Assembly: GCA_019421725.1 (NCBI GenBank)
Contig: JAHZES010000012.1
Coordinates: 14,531-19,570 of the forward strand
Direction of reading: 5' to 3'
Length of the DNA stretch: 5,040 nt
From: Clostridiales bacterium
GTDB taxonomy: Bacteria; Bacillota; Clostridia; Oscillospirales; Acutalibacteraceae
Shown: piece after piece, positions 1 to 5,040 of the stretch
Numbering within the stretch: the first letter of the stretch is position 1
Layout: each line of letters starts with the position of its first letter
Notes under the pieces: model-generated
What the model was told of the DNA's origin: nothing
The model's database searches: none
Seen by the model: the letters and a program-made list of their open reading frames with translations, nothing else
Position numbers and translations under genes: made by a program

Positions 1-213
1 CTTTGTCAAGCCGCCTTCCGCCACCTGCGGACAGTGAGAATAAAGGTATTCCGCCGTTACCATTCCCAGAACGGAATCACCCAAAAATTCCAGACGCTCG
101 TTGCAGACGCCGCGTCCCTTTGCTTCGTTGGCATACGAGGAATGTGTCAGCGCGGTCTGTAGCAGCGTTTCATCCTTAAAGGTATAACCCAGCCTTTTTT
201 GCAGTTCTTTCAT
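1..213 (-). CDS. rnc: Ribonuclease III, N-terminal part (runs off the left edge)
   Basis: This is the first 71 residues of RNase III, the double-strand-specific endoribonuclease that processes rRNA precursors and structured mRNAs in the cytoplasm. The family signature NERLEFLGDSVLG lies at residues 38-50. It carries the acidic metal-binding residues expected in the catalytic domain: E39, E42 and D46. The upstream THSSYANE segment (residues 23-30) and the EGGLTK segment at the cut edge (compare EGxLS in homologues) also fit. The second acidic pair and the double-stranded-RNA-binding domain should lie beyond the window. The ATG at 211-213 is chosen because a GGAGAAAAGG element sits 8 bases upstream; an in-frame TTG two codons earlier is too close to that site. 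The gene begins 22 bases after plsX stops, so it is probably cotranscribed with it. In many Firmicutes acpP precedes rnc, but here plsX does so directly. Identification is firm; nothing can be said about the C-terminal half. Confidence 0.96.
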   Translation of the reverse strand, partial: MKELQKRLGYTFKDETLLQTALTHSSYANEAKGRGVCNERLEFLGDSVLGMVTAEYLYSHCPQVAEGGLTK

Positions 214-221
214 GTTCAATA

Positions 222-231
222 CCTTTTCTCC
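222..231 (-). promoter_or_regulatory. Ribosome binding site of rnc
   Basis: The minus strand reads GGAGAAAAGG here, and its 3' end lies 8 bases before the rnc ATG. It fills nearly half of the 22-base plsX-rnc gap, which leaves little room for a separate promoter. This supports cotranscription of rnc with plsX and decides the ATG over the nearby in-frame TTG. Confidence 0.75.
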
Positions 232-235
232 GGTG

Positions 236-1252
236 TTATTCTTCACTTTCCCCGGTCTTCAGCTGTGCCAGCGCAGACGAAATCTCACTGACAACGTCGC
301 CTTTGACAAAGCGATATGTATTCCTCAGCGCATTGCGGAAGGTGTTAGCGTCAGAGCTGCCGTGGGATTTAAACACCGGTTTCGAAATACCCATCAGCGG
401 CGCGCCTCCGTATTCGTTATAATCCATTTTCTTCTTAAAGCCGGACAAATTGCTCTTTATCATGGCAGCAGCCAGCTTGGTTTTCAGGTTCGTGAGGAAA
501 ATGCGTTTGATATTCCGCATCATCGTCATGGCGACGCCTTCGTACAGCTTGAGGATAATGTTTCCGGTAAATCCGTCGGTCACCACAACATCCGCGCCGT
601 TCCTCGGAATCTCCCGCGCTTCCACATTGCCGACAAAATTGACAGGCGTATGATTCTTTAAAAGCTCAAAGGTCGCCAGCTGCAGTTCGCCGCCCTTGGT
701 TTCTTCTGTTCCCACATTGACCAGACCGACACGCGGGTTTTTGACTCCCATAACTTTATCCATATAAATCGAGCCCATGATACCGAACTGCTGCAGATTT
801 TCCGCTTTGCACTCGACATTCGCGCCGCAGTCGATCAGCATGAAAAAGCCCTTGTCGTTCGGCATGACCGGCGCCAGAGCCGCGCGCTTGATGCCCTTGA
901 TGCGCTTGACAATCAGCGTTGCGCCAACCACTAATGCGCCGGTGCTGCCGGCGGTCACAAAGGCATCGCCCTCGCCTGCCGCAAGGCGGCGAAGCCCCTG
1001 CGCCATGGAGCAGTCCTTTTTGCTGCGCATGATCTCGCCCGCATGCTCCTCCATTGTAATGACCTGAGGTGCGTCGACAATTTCCATCCGGTCCAGCGAA
1101 ATGTTCTGCTCGGCGCAAACCTTGCGGATCGTCTCCTCACTGCCGGTAAGCATGATCGAAAGATCGGAAAATTCCTCTAACGCCAGCGCGCAGCCCTTCA
1201 GAATTTCGACCGGCGCATTGTCACCGCCAAATGCATCTACAATAATTTTCAT
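236..1252 (-). CDS. plsX: Phosphate acyltransferase PlsX
   Basis: PlsX transfers the acyl chain from acyl-ACP to inorganic phosphate, making the acyl-phosphate that PlsY uses to acylate glycerol-3-phosphate. This is the first step of phospholipid synthesis in most bacteria, at the inner face of the membrane. The 338-residue length matches the family (about 330-350). Motifs run in the usual order: DAFGGDNAP (residues 6-14; many homologues have M where F8 stands), AGSTGALV (101-108), LIDCGANVECK (139-149), GLVNVGTEETKG (176-187), VVTDGFTGNIILK (223-235), YGGAPLMGI (281-289) and HGSSDA (297-302). The basic and hydrophobic stretch around residues 255-276 resembles the amphipathic segment that tethers homologues to the membrane (inference). 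There is no signal peptide or transmembrane helix, as expected for a peripheral protein. The start has an AGGGG element 5 bases upstream. It lies 32 bases after trmFO and 22 bases before rnc, with no acpP or fab genes beside it in this window. Confidence 0.97.
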   Translation of the reverse strand: MKIIVDAFGGDNAPVEILKGCALALEEFSDLSIMLTGSEETIRKVCAEQNISLDRMEIVDAPQVITMEEHAGEIMRSKKDCSMAQGLRRLAAGEGDAFVTAGSTGALVVGATLIVKRIKGIKRAALAPVMPNDKGFFMLIDCGANVECKAENLQQFGIMGSIYMDKVMGVKNPRVGLVNVGTEETKGGELQLATFELLKNHTPVNFVGNVEAREIPRNGADVVVTDGFTGNIILKLYEGVAMTMMRNIKRIFLTNLKTKLAAAMIKSNLSGFKKKMDYNEYGGAPLMGISKPVFKSHGSSDANTFRNALRNTYRFVKGDVVSEISSALAQLKTGESEE

Positions 1253-1257
1253 GAGAA

Positions 1258-1270
1258 CCCCTGCCTTTCT
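1258..1270 (-). promoter_or_regulatory. Ribosome binding site region of plsX
   Basis: The minus strand reads AGAAAGGCAGGGG. It offers two overlapping Shine-Dalgarno choices: AGGGG with a 5-base spacer, and AAAGG with an 11-base spacer to the ATG. Either supports the ATG at 1250-1252. The whole trmFO-plsX gap is 32 bases and I see no terminator hairpin in it, so plsX is probably read through from trmFO. Confidence 0.6.
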
Positions 1271-1284
1271 GAATATTCATCTGT

Positions 1285-2595
1285 TTAGATTTCCGGCATC
1301 GCGGCCTGCAGGCTGCAAAGCGCCCTGCGCGCCAGCGCGCCGTAGCGTTCCTTTTTATCGCGAATCTGTTCCGCAAGCGGCGGTAAAATTCCAAAATTGG
1401 CGCCCATCGGCTGAAAATCTGCGGAGACTGACCCGCTGACATGGCGGCACAGCGCGCCGAGCATGGTTTCCGGCGGCGGAACAAATTCCTCTTTTCCGCC
1501 TATGGCCCTCGCGCAGTTAAGCCCCGCCAACAGGCCGCTCGCCGCCGATTCCATATAGCCCTCCACGCCGGTCATCTGCCCCGCAAACCAGTAATCCGGC
1601 TGCTTTTTCAGACGAAACGAACCGGAAAGCAGCTGCGGAGAATTAAGAAACGAATTGCGGTGCATCACCCCGTAACGGACAAAATCTGCATTTTTCAACG
1701 CGGGGATCATACCGAAAACACGCTTCTGCTCGTTAAATTTCAGGTTTGTCTGAAACCCGACCAAATTAAAAAGCCTGCCCTCGCGGTCTTCCCGGCGAAG
1801 CTGAACATTGGCCCACGGACGATGACCCGTACGCGGGTCGCGCAGGCCAACCGGCTTCAACGGGCCGAAACGGATCGTATCCGCACCGCGCTTTGCCATA
1901 ATCTCAATCGGCATGCAGCCCTCGTACACGCCCGGTTTTCCGTCAAAATCGTGCAGCGGCGCGCCTTCCGCCGCAATCAGCGCTTCATAGAACGCTTCGT
2001 ATTGCTCCTTGTTCATTGGACAGTTGAGATAATCCTCTTCACCTCCGCGCTCATAGCGCGAAGCATAAAACGTTTCGCTGAGATCGACGCTTTCTGCTGT
2101 AACGATCGGAGCGGCAGCGTCAAAAAAGCTGAGCCTTCCGCCGCAAAGGGAGCCGATCTCCTCCGCCAGCGCGCCGTCGGTCAGCGGACCTGTGGCAATT
2201 ACCGAAAAGCCGCCCTGCGGCAAAGCAGCCGCCTCCTCGCGCCGAACCTGAATCAGCGGATGCGCCATGATTTTTTCGGTGACCAGCCCGGAAAAGCGCT
2301 CCCGGTCAACGGCGAGCGCTCCGCCCGCCGGAACGCGGCATTGCTTTGCACAAGGCACCAACAGCGAACCAAGCAGCTCCATTTCCGCTTTGAGCAAGCC
2401 TGCCGCGCTTTCCACCCGTTCCGCTTTAAGAGAATTTGAGCAGACCAACTCCGCAAATCCCTGACTGCGGTGTGCCGGGGAAAAACGCTGCGGCTTCATT
2501 TCCCAGAGGACAACGGGGACTCCTCTTTGTGCAAGCTGCCACGCAGCCTCGCATCCGGCCATCCCCGCGCCGATCACCTGTACCGTGTCGCTCAT
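1285..2595 (-). CDS. trmFO: Methylenetetrahydrofolate--tRNA-(uracil-5-)-methyltransferase TrmFO
   Basis: TrmFO (formerly Gid) makes 5-methyluridine at position 54 in the T-loop of tRNAs, using methylenetetrahydrofolate as carbon donor and FAD/NAD(P)H for reduction. This is the folate route typical of Firmicutes, in place of SAM-dependent TrmA. The 436-residue length is normal. Residues 6-18 form the FAD-binding Rossmann loop (VIGAGMAGCEAAW; G9, G11, G14), followed by an acidic E32 in LWEMKP. FAELVCSNSLKAE (47-59) contains C52, equivalent to the cysteine that forms the FAD/RNA adduct in the Bacillus enzyme. YEGCMPIE (224-231) holds the second conserved cysteine, C227. VGFQTNLKF (279-287) and FAGQMTGVEGYMES (337-350) are the C-terminal family blocks. 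The frame is open for 116 more codons upstream, but that stretch overlaps topA. The chosen ATG at 2593-2595 shares ATGA with the topA stop and has AGAGGA 9 bases upstream. This arrangement indicates translational coupling to topA, the usual neighbour of trmFO in Firmicutes. Confidence 0.97.
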   Translation of the reverse strand: MSDTVQVIGAGMAGCEAAWQLAQRGVPVVLWEMKPQRFSPAHRSQGFAELVCSNSLKAERVESAAGLLKAEMELLGSLLVPCAKQCRVPAGGALAVDRERFSGLVTEKIMAHPLIQVRREEAAALPQGGFSVIATGPLTDGALAEEIGSLCGGRLSFFDAAAPIVTAESVDLSETFYASRYERGGEEDYLNCPMNKEQYEAFYEALIAAEGAPLHDFDGKPGVYEGCMPIEIMAKRGADTIRFGPLKPVGLRDPRTGHRPWANVQLRREDREGRLFNLVGFQTNLKFNEQKRVFGMIPALKNADFVRYGVMHRNSFLNSPQLLSGSFRLKKQPDYWFAGQMTGVEGYMESAASGLLAGLNCARAIGGKEEFVPPPETMLGALCRHVSGSVSADFQPMGANFGILPPLAEQIRDKKERYGALARRALCSLQAAMPEI

Positions 2596-4694
2596 TGCTC
2601 GCCGTCCTCTTTTTTTTCTTCCGTGCGCTGGTAACCGCAGCCTTCCTTCGCACAGTACACCTTGGGCGTTTTGCCTTTTTTGCGGTAAAGGATCTCTCCG
2701 CATACCGGGCACTTTTCGTTCAACGGCTCGTCCCAGGAAACAAAATCGCAATTGGGGTAGTTGGAACAGCCGTAAAACAGCCTGCCGCGCTTTGATTTCT
2801 TTTCGATCACCTTTCCGCCGCACTTCGGGCAGACCGCGCCGGTTTCCACAACGATCTTTTTGATATTCTTGCACTCCGGATATCCGGGACATGCGATAAA
2901 CTTTCCGAAACGCCCTGTTTTTACAACCATGCGGCGACCGCATTTTTCACAGATAAAATCCGTTTCCTCTTCCTTGAGCTTAATTTTAACGCCTTCCATG
3001 CTTTCCTTGGCGCTCTTCAGGGTTTTGTCAAAATCATCATAAAAAGAACGAACCGTTTCCACCCATTCGCTTTTCCCCGATTCCACCGCATCAAGGTCGC
3101 TTTCCATCTGCGCGGTAAATTTGACATTAACGATTTTAGGGAACTTGTCCTTCATCAGCTTGGTGGTCACTTCGCCCAGCTCGGTTGGCTTCAGCTGTTT
3201 TGCCTCGCGTTCCACGTAATCGCGCGAGGTAATGGTTGAAATCGTCGCTGCATAGGTCGATGGGCGGCCGATCCCGTTTTCTTCAAGCGCTTTAATCAGC
3301 GTTGCTTCACTGAAACGGGCAGGTGGTTGAGTAAAGTGCTGATTGCCCACCAGCTCTTTGCAGCGCAGCATCATACCTTTTTCCATCGGCGGCAGCGCAG
3401 CGCCTGCTTTCTCCTCTTCATCCTTTGCCTCTTCGTAAAGAGCCGTGAATCCGTCAAAAGTCACGCTGTACCCTGACGCTTTAAACAGGTAATCTCCTGC
3501 GGTGATTTCCGCCTGTGTGGTTGCCTGCAGGCAATTCGCCATTTGACAGGCCACAAAACGCTCCCAAATGAGCTTGTAAAGCTTATACTGGTCATTGGTC
3601 AGGTTGGGCCGCACCCGTTCCGGGGTAAGCGCCGTCATGGTGGGGCGAATCGCCTCGTGGCCATCCTGTGCTCCCTTGCGGGTTTTAAAATGGCGCGGCT
3701 CCTCCGGAACATACCTGTCGCCATACGTTTCGCGAATATAGGCTGCGGCGTCGGCCAATGCATCCTCCGAAAGCCGGAGCGAATCGGTACGCATATAAGT
3801 GATCAGACCGATCGCGCCCATTCCGGTGATTTCAACGCCTTCGTAAAGCTCCTGCGCAATTTTCATGGTGCGCTTGGACTGAAAACCCAGCCGCCGGGAG
3901 GCCTCCTGCTGCAGGGTGGATGTGATGAACGGCGGCGCGGGCGAACGGCGGCGCGTCCCCTTTTTCAGCGAAGTGATCTGATATTCCGCATCCTTCAAAG
4001 CAGCCAGAATACGGTCAGCCTCTTCCTGATTCGCTATCTTCATTTTTTCACCTGCTGCGGTACCGTAAAACGAAGCGGGAAAAACCTTTTTGCCTCCCTT
4101 GGGAACGAGCTTGGCATCAAGCGTCCAATATTCCTCGGGAACAAACGCGCGGATCTCCTCCTCACGGTCCACGATCAACCGCACGGCGACCGACTGCACG
4201 CGTCCCGCGGAAAGCCCCCGGCGGATTTTCTGCGAAAGGAACGGGCTGAGCTTGTAACCCACCAATCGGTCGAGAATGCGGCGTGCCTGCTGCGCATTGA
4301 CCAGATCAATATCGATCTTACGCGGGGCGGACATTCCGCTGCTCACACCCGTTTTGGTGATCTCATTGAATGTAACGCGGTTGTCGTCGTCCAGACTGAG
4401 ACCCAGCAGGTATGCAAGATGCCACGAAATGGCTTCTCCCTCACGGTCGGGGTCGGTTGCAAGGTAAACTCTATCACTCTTTTTTGCCAACGCCTCCAAC
4501 TCGCTTACCAGCTTTTCCTTTCCTTTAATCACTTCATATTTCGGTTTGAAATCTTTTTTGACATCAACGCTGAGCCGCTTTTCCGGCAAATCGCGCACAT
4601 GTCCCATGGAAGCGACAACTTCGTATCCGCTGCCCAAATATTTTTTGATGGTCTTTGCTTTTGCGGGAGATTCCACAATGACCAAATTTGACAT
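2592..4694 (-). CDS. topA: DNA topoisomerase I (type IA, TopA)
   Basis: TopA relaxes negative supercoils by nicking one strand, forming a 5'-phosphotyrosine link and passing the other strand through the gap. The 700-residue protein has all expected parts. The TOPRIM domain has NLVIVESPAKAKTI (residues 3-16, catalytic E8 and K12) and ATDPDREGE (79-87, metal ligands D81, D83 and E85). The active-site block ITYMRTDS (298-305) holds nucleophile Y300 and R302. DGHEAIRPT (344-352) carries the conserved histidine H346, and GIGRPSTYA lies at 475-483. Three C4 zinc fingers follow: C582/C585/C602/C608, C622/C625/C643/C649 and C662/C665/C681/C686. This start is preferred over an ATG six codons earlier (4712) because the strong GGAAAGGAAG site lies inside that extension, 8 bases from AGGA to this ATG, while the upstream ATG has no such site. 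The dprA-topA-trmFO order is typical of Firmicutes. The 3' end overlaps trmFO by four bases and contains an A8 run. Confidence 0.98.
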   Translation of the reverse strand: MSNLVIVESPAKAKTIKKYLGSGYEVVASMGHVRDLPEKRLSVDVKKDFKPKYEVIKGKEKLVSELEALAKKSDRVYLATDPDREGEAISWHLAYLLGLSLDDDNRVTFNEITKTGVSSGMSAPRKIDIDLVNAQQARRILDRLVGYKLSPFLSQKIRRGLSAGRVQSVAVRLIVDREEEIRAFVPEEYWTLDAKLVPKGGKKVFPASFYGTAAGEKMKIANQEEADRILAALKDAEYQITSLKKGTRRRSPAPPFITSTLQQEASRRLGFQSKRTMKIAQELYEGVEITGMGAIGLITYMRTDSLRLSEDALADAAAYIRETYGDRYVPEEPRHFKTRKGAQDGHEAIRPTMTALTPERVRPNLTNDQYKLYKLIWERFVACQMANCLQATTQAEITAGDYLFKASGYSVTFDGFTALYEEAKDEEEKAGAALPPMEKGMMLRCKELVGNQHFTQPPARFSEATLIKALEENGIGRPSTYAATISTITSRDYVEREAKQLKPTELGEVTTKLMKDKFPKIVNVKFTAQMESDLDAVESGKSEWVETVRSFYDDFDKTLKSAKESMEGVKIKLKEEETDFICEKCGRRMVVKTGRFGKFIACPGYPECKNIKKIVVETGAVCPKCGGKVIEKKSKRGRLFYGCSNYPNCDFVSWDEPLNEKCPVCGEILYRKKGKTPKVYCAKEGCGYQRTEEKKEDGEQ
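2605..2610 (-). promoter_or_regulatory. Ribosome binding site of trmFO inside the end of topA
   Basis: The minus strand reads AGAGGA, 9 bases before the trmFO ATG and inside the last codons of topA. It selects this ATG over any start in the long open extension upstream. Together with the ATGA stop/start overlap it suggests that ribosomes ending topA reinitiate on trmFO. Confidence 0.7.
2610..2617 (-). other. A8 homopolymer, possible slippage site
   Basis: Eight consecutive A residues on the coding strand span codons 692-695 of topA (E-E-K-K), in the phase A AAA AAA that is known to allow -1 slippage in bacteria. A -1 shift here leads straight into the trmFO frame, which has no stop between this point and its own ATG. 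The run and its phase are directly visible. Whether slippage occurs is unknown; a lysine/glutamate-rich tail can produce such a run by chance. Confidence 0.35.
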
Positions 4695-4700
4695 GTTCAG

Positions 4701-4710
4701 CTTCCTTTCC
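4701..4710 (-). promoter_or_regulatory. Ribosome binding site that fixes the topA start
   Basis: The minus strand reads GGAAAGGAAG, with its AAGGA core 8 bases before the ATG at 4692-4694. The element lies within the six-codon extension that an ATG at 4712 would add, so the downstream ATG is the better start and the protein begins MSNLVIVESP, as in its family. Confidence 0.75.
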
Positions 4711-4739
4711 ATAACACCGACATTCTGCTGCCGGATTCT

Positions 4740-4745
4740 ATTGTA
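4740..4745 (-). promoter_or_regulatory. Candidate -10 box (TACAAT) upstream of topA
   Basis: The minus strand has TACAAT, one mismatch from TATAAT, about 45 bases before the topA ATG. The region at the right distance for a -35 box is T-rich and overlaps the hairpin, with no convincing TTGACA, so a sigma-A promoter here would be weak or depend on other contacts. It would place a start site near 4733 and a leader of about 40 bases. This would let topA-trmFO-plsX-rnc be transcribed apart from dprA. Based on one hexamer only, so tentative. Confidence 0.3.
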
Positions 4746-4747
4746 AC

Positions 4748-4769
4748 GCGGTTTTCCGAAAAAAACCGC
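4748..4769 (-). terminator. Perfect 8-bp hairpin between dprA and topA, possible weak terminator
   Basis: On the minus strand GCGGTTTT (4769-4762) pairs fully with AAAACCGC (4755-4748) around a six-base loop. It starts 7 bases after the dprA stop codon. After the stem comes GTTACAAT rather than a U-tract, so it is not a classical intrinsic terminator in this direction, and the plus-strand reading lacks one too. It could be a weak terminator, an mRNA-stabilising stem at the dprA 3' end, or an element near the topA promoter. The pairing is directly visible; the role is inferred. Confidence 0.35.
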
Positions 4770-4776
4770 CGGATAT

Positions 4777-5040
4777 TCAAAAATCGTTTGCCTGTCGGTA
4801 TTGTTTGCCGGGCAGAGCTTCGATCAAGCCTTCCATCTCCAGTTCGGTAACGGCACTGAGCACCTCCCTTGCCGAAATATGCGCCTCCGCGGCAAGCTCA
4901 TCCACGGGAAGCGGCTGGGGTCTGAGCACGCGAAGCAGGGCTAACGCCTCAGGGGAAAGGCTGTCCGGAACAGCAGCCGCTTTGGCCGCCTACTTTCTCC
5001 AGCGGGCTCCCCGCTTCGCCGGATTCTGCGTTTGACAAAG
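4777..5040 (-). CDS. dprA: DNA-processing protein DprA, C-terminal part, frame interrupted by TAG (partial, runs off the right edge)
   Basis: DprA (Smf) binds single-stranded DNA entering the cell during transformation and loads RecA on it. The 70 residues encoded at 4777-4989 match its C-terminal winged-helix domain. They begin with SLSPEALALLRVL, continue with VDELAAEAHISAREVLSAVTE and end with the family's closing pattern LEMEGLIEALPGKQYR. The position just upstream of topA and trmFO is the standard one for dprA in Firmicutes. In this frame a TAG stop lies at 4990-4992; upstream of it the same frame stays open to the edge (16 codons, including KRGARWRK). A different frame is also open upstream, reading LSNAESGEAGSPLEKVGGQ. 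So either a nonsense change or a single-base frameshift breaks the gene in the linker between the Rossmann and winged-helix domains. A base-call or assembly error near a contig end is equally possible. No good start codon with a ribosome binding site makes the 70-residue piece a gene of its own. Identity is good; intactness is unresolved. Confidence 0.8.

Noticed and set aside
212..661. Plus-strand open frame of 149 codons opposite the 3' part of plsX
   Set aside because: It is antisense to conserved PlsX motifs, its translation shows no domain, and no promoter or ribosome binding site supports it.
1441..2439. Long plus-strand open frame of 332 codons opposite trmFO
   Set aside because: It is antisense to a well-conserved trmFO, its arginine/alanine-rich translation shows no family motif, and it has no convincing ribosome binding site.
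2596..2943. A 116-residue N-terminal extension of trmFO in the same frame
   Set aside because: It overlaps the topA zinc-finger region in another frame, resembles no TrmFO N-terminus, and the MSDTVQVIGAG start has a proper Shine-Dalgarno. It is kept only as the path a -1 slip would use.
3543..4691. Long plus-strand open frame of 382 codons opposite topA
   Set aside because: It lies wholly antisense to a complete topA with intact catalytic motifs. Its product is rich in R, H, L, G and F without any recognisable domain, as expected for the mirror of a GC-rich coding frame.
4695..4712. Alternative topA start six codons upstream (MERKLN)
   Set aside because: These codons contain the Shine-Dalgarno of the downstream ATG, there is no purine-rich site before the upstream ATG, and the family N-terminus begins just before LVIVESPAKAKT.
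4777..4989. The 70-codon DprA piece as an independent small gene
   Set aside because: It aligns by pattern to the internal C-terminal domain of DprA and has no start codon with a ribosome binding site near its beginning. It is the 3' part of a broken or mis-sequenced dprA.
1..5040. CRISPR arrays, tRNA/rRNA genes, insertion sequences, riboswitches or a novel defence system
   Set aside because: No direct repeat series, transposase motifs, tRNA-like cloverleaf or long structured leader was seen. Coding sequence covers nearly the whole window, and the only gap over 40 bases is 4695-4776.

Overview
This window holds one block of five genes, all on the minus strand. Read in the direction of transcription (right to left) they are the interrupted 3' end of dprA, topA, trmFO, plsX and the 5' end of rnc. 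Gene content, moderate-to-high GC (estimated by eye, not computed), AGGA/AGAGGA-type ribosome binding sites and the order dprA-topA-trmFO all point to a low-copy chromosomal housekeeping region of a Firmicute. The best guess is a clostridial lineage of the Oscillospiraceae/Ruminococcaceae type. That placement is inference from gene order and protein style, not from a database comparison.

Right edge (4777-5040): the winged-helix C-terminus of DprA, with an in-frame TAG about 50 bases from the window edge. Region 4695-4776 is the only real intergenic gap. It carries an 8-bp perfect hairpin and a TACAAT box, and could be where topA transcription is separated from dprA. Region 2592-4694 encodes DNA topoisomerase I (700 aa, three C-terminal zinc fingers). 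Region 1285-2595 encodes TrmFO, the folate-dependent tRNA m5U54 methyltransferase; its ATG overlaps the topA stop (ATGA). Region 236-1252 encodes PlsX, the phosphate acyltransferase that starts phospholipid synthesis. Region 1-213 encodes the first 71 residues of RNase III.

The genes do not form one pathway. They look like a growth-linked housekeeping operon, with DNA topology, tRNA modification, membrane lipid synthesis and RNA processing expressed together. Spacings after topA are short (4-base overlap, 32 bases, 22 bases), so topA-trmFO-plsX-rnc is probably one transcription unit.

I see no mobile element, CRISPR array, RNA gene or clearly novel system. The points worth a second look are the disrupted dprA frame, an A8 slippery run at the topA/trmFO overlap that would fuse the two proteins after a -1 slip, the absence of acpP between plsX and rnc, and the hairpin/-10 region before topA.
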